Below are positions 1 through 5,115 of a stretch of 21,885 nucleotides of DNA, piece after piece (the stretch's first letter is position 1; every line of letters starts with the position of its first letter). Source of the stretch: a virus; IMG/VR virus record IMGVR_UViG_3300017783_000245, positions 1 through 21,885 of that record; one strand, written 5' to 3'. Both the position numbers and the translations under genes were made by a program. The notes under the pieces are model-generated. The model did not search any database. It had not been told where the DNA came from and was given only the letters and a program-made list of their open reading frames with translations.

Positions 1-40
1 CCGCTCTCGTTATGGAAAAAAGAGAAAGTATCAAACAGCA

Positions 41-1279
41 TCAGCAATATGCAACGGGAGGAATACCTTCGATGAAGATGTTGTTAACAACGTTCTGCAA
101 TCTTTGTGCAATAGCGTTGCCCATCTTGTAACCTGTTGGCATGGTAACAATACCCTCAGACTTTTTGTAAAGATGAAACGCTCCAGCAGGAATGCGACCC
201 TCAGCAACATCACGGCGGTCATCTTGATGGACACGGATAACACGACCAATTGTCTGTGCCATCTCTACGATGGGCAGATTACGCAGCAAGATTGTATGTG
301 TCAGACCTGGCACATTGATACCCTCAGACAGAATGGAATAGTGAAAGATAACAAACTTCTTAGAGTCATCAGCACCCCACGATTGCAGCGTGTTGAAGAA
401 CTCCTCGCGTCCTACTTTCTTGTCGTTGATGATAGCACCAAACTTAGAGGTGATGTGCATCACGTCATATCCTTTGCGGTAGAAATACTCAAGGATGTCA
501 GTCTGTCCGAGCATGTTACCCAGCACTTTGCTAGATGGTGCTGCGATCAGAACTTTAGGATTCTGGAATACATCGAGTTGCTCGAACATATCCTTCAGGT
601 TGTCACCATCAACCTCATGTGCGTTGTACTTGTTACGACTGCGATTGGTCTCGAAAGGAACAATTCTAGGGGGGACAATTGCACCAGCAGCAATCAACTC
701 ACGAGCAGGAACATTGCACAGCACACCACCATAAACAGTGGTGTTATTCATGCCACGAGCAACACTCACGCCACGTCCTGTTTTAGGAGTAGCAGTGAAG
801 AAATAGCGACGTTTGGCATACTGAGAGACAGCAAATACTGCCTTGTGGAAGTGACGACCGCAACCATTGTGTGCTTCATCGAAATAGATAGTGTCGATAT
901 TGATGCCACTATCTACAACACGGTGCAGAGAATGATAGGTGGTGAATATAATGCAGGACTCACTAGCAGCACGAGCAGTATCATTGAAGAGTGCAATCTT
1001 GTCGGGTTTTGTGCTGCTGAAGTAGTGAGTTTCTCCGCTATGTGCATGACAGACATGCGTCCAGGTGCCACTGATATGCTGCATAAACTCCTCACAGAGT
1101 TGATTAGCAAGCAAGATACGTGGAGCAACAACAACAATCGTTTGACCTTGTGCAGCACGATGCAAAGCATCTGCGATCATGATATATGTTTTACCACCAC
1201 CCGTAGGGACAATCACCTGACCCGCATTCTTCTGTTGCATAGCATCAAAAGCACGTTGCTGATGTGGGCGAAGATTCAT
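41..1279 (-). CDS. DEAD/DEAH-box superfamily 2 helicase
   Basis: This is an ATP-dependent superfamily 2 helicase of 412 residues. It has the nucleotide-binding loop VPTGGGKT (about 24-31), DEAH (134-137), TATP (162-165), a motif V-like SEGINVPGL (318-326) and a motif VI arginine finger QTIGRVIR (342-349). It belongs with the type III restriction/UvsW-like helicases and probably acts in phage recombination, replication restart or R-loop removal. T4 UvsW carries an extra N-terminal domain, but here the helicase core starts almost at once, so I do not call it uvsW. An in-frame ATG 29 codons upstream would extend the protein through a hairpin and promoter, so I chose the ATG at 1279, which opens with NLRPHQQ as such helicases do. 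No clear Shine-Dalgarno sequence precedes it. A long open frame on the opposite strand is treated as a shadow. The family call is firm; the exact role is inferred. Confidence 0.9.
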   Translation of the reverse strand: MNLRPHQQRAFDAMQQKNAGQVIVPTGGGKTYIMIADALHRAAQGQTIVVVAPRILLANQLCEEFMQHISGTWTHVCHAHSGETHYFSSTKPDKIALFNDTARAASESCIIFTTYHSLHRVVDSGINIDTIYFDEAHNGCGRHFHKAVFAVSQYAKRRYFFTATPKTGRGVSVARGMNNTTVYGGVLCNVPARELIAAGAIVPPRIVPFETNRSRNKYNAHEVDGDNLKDMFEQLDVFQNPKVLIAAPSSKVLGNMLGQTDILEYFYRKGYDVMHITSKFGAIINDKKVGREEFFNTLQSWGADDSKKFVIFHYSILSEGINVPGLTHTILLRNLPIVEMAQTIGRVIRVHQDDRRDVAEGRIPAGAFHLYKKSEGIVTMPTGYKMGNAIAQRLQNVVNNIFIEGIPPVAYC

Positions 1280-1300
1280 GTGGTTTGTGTCGATGAATAT

Positions 1301-1329
1301 AATATAGAACCCCCTGACCGAAAAGTCAA
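1301..1329 (-). promoter_or_regulatory. Sigma-70-like promoter for the helicase gene
   Basis: On the minus strand, TTGACT (1324-1329) and TATATT (1301-1306) are separated by exactly 17 bases. Each hexamer matches the bacterial consensus at five of six positions. Transcription would begin near 1294, about 15 bases before the helicase ATG. The -35 hexamer lies inside a hairpin that also looks like a terminator for the upstream small-ORF operon. Confidence 0.6.
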
Positions 1330-1333
1330 GGGG
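1310..1333 (-). terminator. Likely intrinsic terminator after the small-ORF operon
   Basis: The minus-strand RNA can form a nine-pair stem (arms 1325-1333 and 1310-1318, one G-U pair) with a six-base UUUUCG loop. It is followed by a U/A-rich stretch, UUCUAUAUUAU. It lies just downstream of the stop codon at 1345 and overlaps the promoter of the next gene, so termination and re-initiation share the same bases. Confidence 0.6.
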
Positions 1334-1344
1334 TAGTGGACAGT

Positions 1345-1503
1345 TTATGCGGGTGTCACACTCCACTCATCAGTGGGGACAATTGTGTTAATTACATACT
1401 CTACATTGTGCATTCCATATACAACAACCTCTTGCGTCGAACTATATCCATTCACCTTCTTTTGTCTCTTCCATGATACGCGCCAGCGATCATAATCTCT
1501 CAT
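1345..1503 (-). CDS. Small hypothetical protein, 52 residues
   Basis: This is an open frame of 52 residues starting MRDYDRWRVSW and ending SVTPA. It is charged at the N-terminus and has no transmembrane segment or recognisable motif. Its ATG overlaps the TGA of the preceding gene in an ATGA arrangement, which points to translational coupling. It is the last of four overlapping small genes and is followed by a hairpin terminator. I do not recognise the family. Support comes from the gapless, overlapping organisation typical of phage early operons. It could be a host-takeover peptide, but nothing in the sequence shows that. Confidence 0.6.
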   Translation of the reverse strand: MRDYDRWRVSWKRQKKVNGYSSTQEVVVYGMHNVEYVINTIVPTDEWSVTPA

Positions 1504-1679
1504 CGTTTAATCTCCCAGTTTGGATCGTTTGTAGGATGTACCCAGAAATCGATACCTGTTGTAGGATTGCCAAGGTGCCATTTGTCCTTACGTTCATCAC
1601 ATTCCATATAGGGTGATCGCATATGATAACGCAAGAACTCTCGTGCATATCTTGTCTTTGGTATCAATTTAACTCTCAT
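1500..1679 (-). CDS. Small hypothetical protein, 59 residues
   Basis: This 59-residue frame begins MRVKLIPKTRYAREF and ends PNWEIKR. It is rich in basic and aromatic residues, including several Trp, Tyr and His, which suggests a small folded or nucleic-acid-contacting protein rather than random translation. It overlaps the upstream gene by four bases (ATGA) and the downstream gene by four bases. I do not recognise it, and no catalytic motif is visible. The tight overlaps on both sides are the main evidence that it is real. Confidence 0.62.
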   Translation of the reverse strand: MRVKLIPKTRYAREFLRYHMRSPYMECDERKDKWHLGNPTTGIDFWVHPTNDPNWEIKR

Positions 1680-1807
1680 TTAATTTCTGCCAATACATCA
1701 TAGATAGCATCTTGTTCTGTGCCTAAGACTGAAGAAATCCATTCATCTTCAGGTAACTGAATTGCATCGTTCTCGTCCCATTCGACGTTGAAAGTTTCAT
1801 CGTACAT
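1676..1807 (-). CDS. Small acidic hypothetical protein, 43 residues
   Basis: This is a 43-residue, strongly acidic protein (MYDETFNVEWDEND...DVLAEIK), with acidic residues spread through its length and only one basic residue, at the C-terminus. A good ribosome-binding site, AGGAGG, lies about 11 bases before the ATG, inside the end of the preceding gene. Small acidic phage early proteins sometimes mimic DNA or bind host polymerase; that is only a general possibility here. It overlaps both neighbours (11 bases upstream, 4 downstream), consistent with a coupled operon. Confidence 0.6.
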   Translation of the reverse strand: MYDETFNVEWDENDAIQLPEDEWISSVLGTEQDAIYDVLAEIK

Positions 1808-1970
1808 ACTGACCAAATCCTCCTTTGTTTTCAATTTGTTGGCGTTTGTAGATTTCAGTGAGATTTTTCTCCTGAAGTTTCATGTAATCCAATTCCTCTT
1901 GTTTGTAGAGGAATGCAGTGGATTCTCCGCTTTTGATTGCTTGGCGTAGTTTTTTAAGTTGTTTTTTCAT
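1797..1970 (-). CDS. Small basic hypothetical protein, 57 residues
   Basis: This 57-residue frame begins MKKQLKKLRQAIKSG and ends GGFGQYVR. The lysine-rich N-terminus followed by a heptad-like helical stretch (roughly residues 20-45, EELDYMKLQEKNL) suggests a short coiled coil. It is the first gene of a four-gene cluster. A sigma-70-like promoter ends only about 18 bases upstream, giving a 5' leader of roughly 10 bases. No Shine-Dalgarno sequence fits in that leader, so it may be translated nearly leaderless, or translation may start from readthrough transcripts. The family is unknown to me. Confidence 0.6.
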   Translation of the reverse strand: MKKQLKKLRQAIKSGESTAFLYKQEELDYMKLQEKNLTEIYKRQQIENKGGFGQYVR

Positions 1971-1987
1971 TGGTGAGGAACATTATT

Positions 1988-2016
1988 AGTATTGCATGGA
2001 TCCATGCTGTTGTCAA
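1988..2016 (-). promoter_or_regulatory. Sigma-70-like promoter for the small-ORF cluster
   Basis: On the minus strand there is a perfect TTGACA (2011-2016), a 17-base spacer, and AATACT (1988-1993, four of six to consensus). It sits immediately after the stop codon of the oxygenase gene and points into the four small ORFs. The spacer contains a perfect 14-base palindrome. Confidence 0.6.
1994..2007. repeat. Perfect 14-base palindrome in a promoter spacer
   Basis: GCATGGATCCATGC reads identically on both strands and fills most of the 17-base spacer between the -35 and -10 hexamers. With no loop it is more likely a protein-binding operator than an RNA hairpin. A dimeric repressor bound here would block polymerase directly. 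Confidence 0.55.
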
Positions 2017-2026
2017 GGTGCTTGTG

Positions 2027-2665
2027 TCAGTTTGTCCAACCGTCCACCTCAGGAGGGTAAACTCCTTTAGGTATCACTTTAAAGTTTGCACTAAAAGTAA
2101 TACGTTCTGTTGTACCACGATGTGGTGTAACAAGGTGATGATAATGAGATGGGAATATCAACAGCGTACCTTGTGTAACATCAGGAGTCGTGAATTGTTC
2201 TGATGGTATGCTCAACGTATCTGCTAATCCAGAGAGTCGAACAAACTTATGGTCTTCATTATAAAATTGGAACTTACACTCATCATCAGCATTTGACTGG
2301 TAGAAGTATACCATACTGACATTACATGTTGGTGTGCAGTGATCATGAATCTCTTGCGAATCACCAGGCATGTATTTGTTTACCCATGCTTCTTCTAGCA
2401 TGATTTCTATATTCTGTTGTGCCCCTACTTGATCAACAAACTCATCAAAATAGGGTTTCATTACCTCTAACCATTTTTGCCATGGTAGATTGTTGTTCCC
2501 CTCAACTTGATATGAAGATTGAACATTACATGCCCAATACTTTGGTTGAGCAAAGTTTTGATCATCAGAAATGTAGTCCGAAAAATACTCTCGAACTTTT
2601 GATTGTTCATCTTCAGTGAATTTACTAATGTAATACCACTTAGGATTAAATACTTGAATTGTCAT
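2027..2665 (-). CDS. 2OG-Fe(II) oxygenase (cyanophage type)
   Basis: This 212-residue protein resembles the 2-oxoglutarate/Fe(II)-dependent dioxygenases common in marine myoviruses (the group with an HxH-type first ligand, 2OG-FeII_Oxy_5-like). The double-stranded beta-helix core is recognisable. The first metal-ligand region is IHDHC with His107 and His109. The distal part is LLIFPSHYHHLVTPH (candidate distal ligand among His174, His176, His177), followed by ERITFSANF with Arg188, which usually holds 2-oxoglutarate. The start codon overlaps the stop of the upstream gene by four bases. Such enzymes hydroxylate proteins, nucleic acids or small molecules; the substrate cannot be read here. Host carbon/nitrogen signalling through 2-oxoglutarate has been proposed for cyanophage members, but that is not shown by this sequence. 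Confidence 0.88.
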   Translation of the reverse strand: MTIQVFNPKWYYISKFTEDEQSKVREYFSDYISDDQNFAQPKYWACNVQSSYQVEGNNNLPWQKWLEVMKPYFDEFVDQVGAQQNIEIMLEEAWVNKYMPGDSQEIHDHCTPTCNVSMVYFYQSNADDECKFQFYNEDHKFVRLSGLADTLSIPSEQFTTPDVTQGTLLIFPSHYHHLVTPHRGTTERITFSANFKVIPKGVYPPEVDGWTN

Positions 2666-2856
2666 TGATATAGTTCAGTCAAATGTAATCGTTCAACGAT
2701 TTGTTCAACCTCTCTCATCTTATTAAGATACAGAGGAGTTTCAATTACTTTGTCACTATAGTATCGTTTCTGTAAATCAGAAACATACATGAACAAAGCA
2801 TCCTTTAAAATCATTTTTTGATCCTTATCTAAAATTGCAGAGTGAAGTCCAACCAT
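2662..2856 (-). CDS. Small hypothetical helical protein, 64 residues
   Basis: This is a 64-residue protein predicted to be mostly helical (MVGLHSAILDKDQKM...ERLHLTELYQ). The frame is open for 18 codons upstream. I chose the ATG at 2856 because a strong AGGAGGAGA ribosome-binding site precedes it and because it shares its first base with the TAA of the upstream gene (TAATG). Its own stop overlaps the oxygenase ATG by four bases, so the two are probably translationally coupled. There is no recognisable domain. Confidence 0.68.
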   Translation of the reverse strand: MVGLHSAILDKDQKMILKDALFMYVSDLQKRYYSDKVIETPLYLNKMREVEQIVERLHLTELYQ

Positions 2857-3035
2857 TAGTCTCTCCTCCTGAGTGTATGCAGATAGTCTAGGACATGTTG
2901 CCTGACCCACATCAACTCATTGAAACATTCTTGATTGTGAGCACATTGTCGCAATTTGTTGTCTGGTTTGAGTACAGACTCGGCAAACAAGTCGAGTCCT
3001 CGGTTGAACGTTACGTCCTGAGATTCGTTGTTCAT
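2856..3035 (-). CDS. Small hypothetical protein, 59 residues
   Basis: This 59-residue frame begins MNNESQDVTFNRG and ends LDYLHTLRRRD. It carries two Cys residues in the stretch CAHNQEC (about 32-38) and a basic tail. A plausible AGGTGA ribosome-binding site lies just before the ATG, overlapping the stop of the preceding frame. The gene ends in a TAATG junction with the next one, and its last codons encode that gene's Shine-Dalgarno sequence. I do not recognise the family. The arrangement, rather than homology, supports it. Confidence 0.62.
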   Translation of the reverse strand: MNNESQDVTFNRGLDLFAESVLKPDNKLRQCAHNQECFNELMWVRQHVLDYLHTLRRRD

Positions 3036-3040
3036 TTCAC

Positions 3041-3286
3041 CTAATATTGAACTGTGTAATCAAGGTCGTAGTCTACTGATGATTCGTCATCATATGATAT
3101 AGGTTCGTCAATACCATCCTGTGTCGTTGTCAAGTTCTCCGTCAAACTTTCTTTTCTTTCTTGTTCCTTTTTGATGATTGTCATAATTTTCTTGAGTGTC
3201 CCAATTTGCTGATCGATTAGTTCCACCTTTAGATCGTTTGTCTCGGATGGATTTGCCAAACGAGTAATAACCTCGTTCGTTACCAC
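3041..3286 (-). CDS. Possible overlapping-frame protein, 81 residues (GTG start)
   Basis: This 81-residue frame has a GTG start and lies out of frame with the gene at 3108-3308, overlapping it over almost its whole length. The product would have a helical, Lys/Glu-rich middle (LKKIMTIIKKEQERKE, about 31-46) and an acidic Tyr/Asp tail (YDDESSVDYDLDY). In its favour, the stop lies only five bases before the next gene's ATG, leaving no gap, and the composition looks protein-like. Against it, the start is GTG with a weak ribosome site, and there is a competing frame. The two frames may both be used, or a frameshift could join the front of the other frame to this acidic tail. Confidence 0.42.
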   Translation of the reverse strand: MVTNEVITRLANPSETNDLKVELIDQQIGTLKKIMTIIKKEQERKESLTENLTTTQDGIDEPISYDDESSVDYDLDYTVQY

Positions 3287-3308
3287 CTCGTCGAAAAGTC
3301 TTGCCCAT
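3108..3308 (-). CDS. Small basic hypothetical protein, 66 residues
   Basis: This 66-residue, Arg/Lys/Gly-rich protein begins MGKTFRRGGNERGYY and has a second basic patch (KGTRKKRK, about 47-54). It resembles short basic proteins that I associate with T4-like cyanophages, although I cannot name the family. A well-formed promoter (TTGACA, 17 bases, TATACA) lies upstream, and this ATG is the first in its transcript. The positive charge suggests nucleic-acid binding. It overlaps the 81-residue frame at 3041-3286, and which frame is dominant cannot be settled by eye. Confidence 0.55.
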   Translation of the reverse strand: MGKTFRRGGNERGYYSFGKSIRDKRSKGGTNRSANWDTQENYDNHQKGTRKKRKFDGELDNDTGWY

Positions 3309-3346
3309 TGAATAGTTTGTGAAACAAATAATAAACTACGATACTA

Positions 3347-3375
3347 TGTATAGCACAGAACTCCTGTTATGTCAA
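3347..3375 (-). promoter_or_regulatory. Strong sigma-70-like promoter
   Basis: On the minus strand there is a perfect TTGACA (3370-3375), exactly 17 bases of spacer, and TATACA (3347-3352, four of six to TATAAT). The start site would lie near 3340, giving a leader of about 30 bases before the ATG at 3308. The -35 hexamer lies in the loop, and the spacer in one arm, of a perfect 13-pair inverted repeat. Confidence 0.7.
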
Positions 3376-3388
3376 GAGTTCTGTGCTA
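3351..3388. repeat. Perfect 13-bp inverted repeat overlapping a promoter
   Basis: Arms TAGCACAGAACTC (3351-3363) and GAGTTCTGTGCTA (3376-3388) are perfectly complementary, around a 12-base loop that contains the -35 element. It directly follows the stop codon at 3393. In RNA it would fold into a strong stem, but the sequence after it on the minus strand (AUACAUAGUAUC) is not U-rich, so it may be a transcript-end or processing hairpin, or an operator, rather than a classical terminator. Confidence 0.75.
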
Positions 3389-3392
3389 ATTA

Positions 3393-3611
3393 TTAGTCCC
3401 GAAGTGCTGATTGTAGCATGAAATCAAGGACGTTTGAATCCCTTTCTACATCACCAACACATTCCCTTACTTCTAGTTCTTCAAAAACATATCCGACTCC
3501 ATGAAGAAAATCAGTAGTCTTTTCAACTACTTCTTGTAAGATAGTTGCTTCAAATTCTTTAATTGTAGTCGTTTGATCGTCATCAGTACAGATTAATTTG
3601 AACTGAGGCAT
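3393..3611 (-). CDS. Conserved cyanophage hypothetical protein, 72 residues
   Basis: This 72-residue acidic protein begins MPQFKLICTDDDQTTT. It follows a pattern I associate with a small conserved protein of T4-like cyanophages: a KLIC..D(D/E) opening, a T..EFEA strand and a central DFLHGVGYVFEELEV segment. It probably folds as a compact alpha/beta domain; its function is unknown. AGGAG lies nine bases before the ATG, and an extended -10 promoter (TGCTATACT) lies about 30 bases upstream. A terminator isolates it from the late genes, and a long inverted repeat follows its stop, so it seems to be its own transcription unit. Confidence 0.78.
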   Translation of the reverse strand: MPQFKLICTDDDQTTTIKEFEATILQEVVEKTTDFLHGVGYVFEELEVRECVGDVERDSNVLDFMLQSALRD

Positions 3612-3637
3612 CGGATTGCTCCTGTGTTTACTCAGTT

Positions 3638-3646
3638 AGTATAGCA
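3638..3646 (-). promoter_or_regulatory. Extended -10 promoter
   Basis: The minus strand reads TGCTATACT, an extended -10 element (TG-N-TATACT, with five of six to TATAAT). A weak -35 match, TCTACA, 18 bases upstream falls within the preceding terminator hairpin. It would drive the 72-residue gene starting at 3611, with a leader of roughly 20 bases that includes AGGAG. Confidence 0.55.
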
Positions 3647-3647
3647 T

Positions 3648-3673
3648 AAAAAAGGGGTCTGTGTAGACCCCTT
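3648..3673 (-). terminator. Intrinsic terminator of the late structural region
   Basis: The minus-strand RNA forms a nine-pair stem (core GGGGUCU/AGACCCC) with a four-base loop, followed by six U residues. This is a textbook rho-independent terminator. It comes 25 bases after the stop codon of the last fibre gene and marks the boundary between late genes and the early-type small genes. Confidence 0.88.
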
Positions 3674-3697
3674 GTGACACTTATTTAAACTGTCACA

Positions 3698-4540
3698 CTA
3701 TACACCGAAGCGTGATCGTGTTTTTGTGAAATGATTCTTAATTTGAGCATCAGACCAATATTCTGATAACAATGCTATTTGTGCTATATCACCATCATAA
3801 TAGACATTATTTCTAGCGCCATCGTTTCCTGTTGCTTCAGAACCATCACCAATGAATCCCCATCTACGTGAACCTTGGTTCAAATATGAGAAACTATAAG
3901 TGCGTGTTCCATCAGGTTCTCCATCAAGATAGAACTTAATGTAACTATTAGAAGAAGAAACTACTACTGATGCCATGTGCCAATTACCATCATTACATGG
4001 AGTATCTCCTGTAATATCATAGTAAGAACCTACGTTGCTATTAGATTCACCAGAGAACTGAATTTTTCCAGTAGAACCTATGTTATAACTAAGACATTCA
4101 GATCTATCCCAATCTAACCATGACCAGTTGCTGCTATCCCATGCACCACCAGCATCTGCCGTGCCATAAGATGTTCTAAACCAGATAATAAATGTGATTT
4201 CACCCATTCGTCCATTGTTACTATCACCATGACTACCACCGTTACCATAGTTTAGATCATTAATCCAACCATAGTGAGTACTACCATTGAATGCCCAATA
4301 TCCAATGCTACCATCACCAGTTGTCACAGTATCATTATACACAGTGCCATTTACCATGGTCACGTCAGCATTAGCAAGCAAGGGATGTTGATACTTGGAT
4401 AACCATTTAGTACCAACAATTTGATCTGGTGCTCCATCCCAAAATGCTTCGATTCTTGAGAGAGTAGCATCAATGCCAGTGAAAGGTGCAGATGCACCAA
4501 CACCAGCACGTAAACTAGGAAGAGATAAAATAGGCGACAT
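3698..4540 (-). CDS. LamG-like (concanavalin-type) tail fibre/adhesin protein
   Basis: This 280-residue protein probably sits on the virion surface. Its second half reads as a LamG/concanavalin A-like beta-sandwich. It has the hallmark DGNWHMASVVVSSSNSYIKF followed by YLDGEPDG (about 185-215) and the closing YYDGDIAQIALLSEYWSDAQI (about 248-268), matching the G-x-I-x-x-hydrophobic...LSDAEI end of Laminin_G_3 domains. Glycine-, asparagine- and serine-rich strands precede it. Such domains bind carbohydrate, so a role in host receptor recognition is plausible. It starts two bases after the preceding gene ends and is the last gene before the terminator. The fold call is good; the exact position on the particle is inferred. 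Confidence 0.78.
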   Translation of the reverse strand: MSPILSLPSLRAGVGASAPFTGIDATLSRIEAFWDGAPDQIVGTKWLSKYQHPLLANADVTMVNGTVYNDTVTTGDGSIGYWAFNGSTHYGWINDLNYGNGGSHGDSNNGRMGEITFIIWFRTSYGTADAGGAWDSSNWSWLDWDRSECLSYNIGSTGKIQFSGESNSNVGSYYDITGDTPCNDGNWHMASVVVSSSNSYIKFYLDGEPDGTRTYSFSYLNQGSRRWGFIGDGSEATGNDGARNNVYYDGDIAQIALLSEYWSDAQIKNHFTKTRSRFGV

Positions 4541-4542
4541 AA

Positions 4543-5106
4543 TTAACTATATGTTGTTGTTGAACCCATCACAATATATGTGTTGGCAGCAGTTTTAGTG
4601 ATAGTATATGAATATACATCATATCCTGATGCTCCACCTTTTGCTTGTGGAGTGCCACCTGTCCAATAAACAGTTCTAGCAGTGCCATCAATACTTAGTG
4701 TTGCACTATATCCAGATGCTCCACCAAGTGCAGTGATCATTGTATATACTGTTACCTCACCAACTCCTAGCATTGATTCTAGTGTAGTGCTACCATCTCC
4801 TCTTAAATTATGAGTCCAATTGCCCGTACTTGCAGTTGTCCAAACCTTTACACCACCACTAATCAAGTCTATATTTGTACTAGAATTTGATGTATTTGCA
4901 ATAATTTGTGCAGTCTCCATTAGTGGTGTTGATTTTAATCTTACACCACCACTTTGTACCACCTCAAACGCTGCTGTTGGAGATGATGTGCCGATTCCTA
5001 CCTTATTTTCAGAGGCATCTACAAATAAAGTATTGGAATCAGCATCGATATCACCAGTTGTAACAACCGAAATGGCATTTACTGTTCCAACAGTTAGTGT
5101 TGACAT
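4543..5106 (-). CDS. Tail-fibre-like virion protein, 187 residues
   Basis: This 187-residue protein has the N-terminal module common in cyanophage fibre proteins: DSNTLFVDASENKVGIGTSS (about 23-42), also found in divergent form in the 464-residue protein at 8366-9760. The middle and end are Thr/Gly/Ser-rich beta repeats (SLDG- and YWTGG-type turns), as expected for a trimeric fibre shaft or head. There are no enzymatic motifs. A late-promoter motif, GATAAATA, lies 26 bases upstream, so this gene and the LamG-like gene form a two-gene late unit ending at the terminator. It may be the shaft or adaptor for the following adhesin. Confidence 0.7.
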   Translation of the reverse strand: MSTLTVGTVNAISVVTTGDIDADSNTLFVDASENKVGIGTSSPTAAFEVVQSGGVRLKSTPLMETAQIIANTSNSSTNIDLISGGVKVWTTASTGNWTHNLRGDGSTTLESMLGVGEVTVYTMITALGGASGYSATLSIDGTARTVYWTGGTPQAKGGASGYDVYSYTITKTAANTYIVMGSTTTYS

Positions 5107-5115
5107 GAAATGATC

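Noticed and set aside
1-40. Sequence after the helicase stop
   Set aside because: It is a pyrimidine-rich minus strand with no complete gene, hairpin or promoter in the 40 bases visible.
104-1336. A 410-codon open frame on the plus strand opposite the helicase
   Set aside because: The product has no recognisable domain and an odd Cys/Thr/Ser-rich composition. It is fully antisense to a clear DEAH helicase, and every other accepted gene is on the minus strand. Long antisense frames arise from codon bias.
1280-1366. N-terminal extension of the helicase to an upstream ATG
   Set aside because: The extra 29 codons run through the terminator hairpin and the promoter, and the added residues do not resemble helicase sequence.
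3674-3697. Second inverted repeat (TGTGACA/TGTCACA type, 7 pairs) after the LamG-like gene
   Set aside because: The stem is short and the loop is AT-rich with no U tract; the adjacent strong terminator explains the end of the operon.
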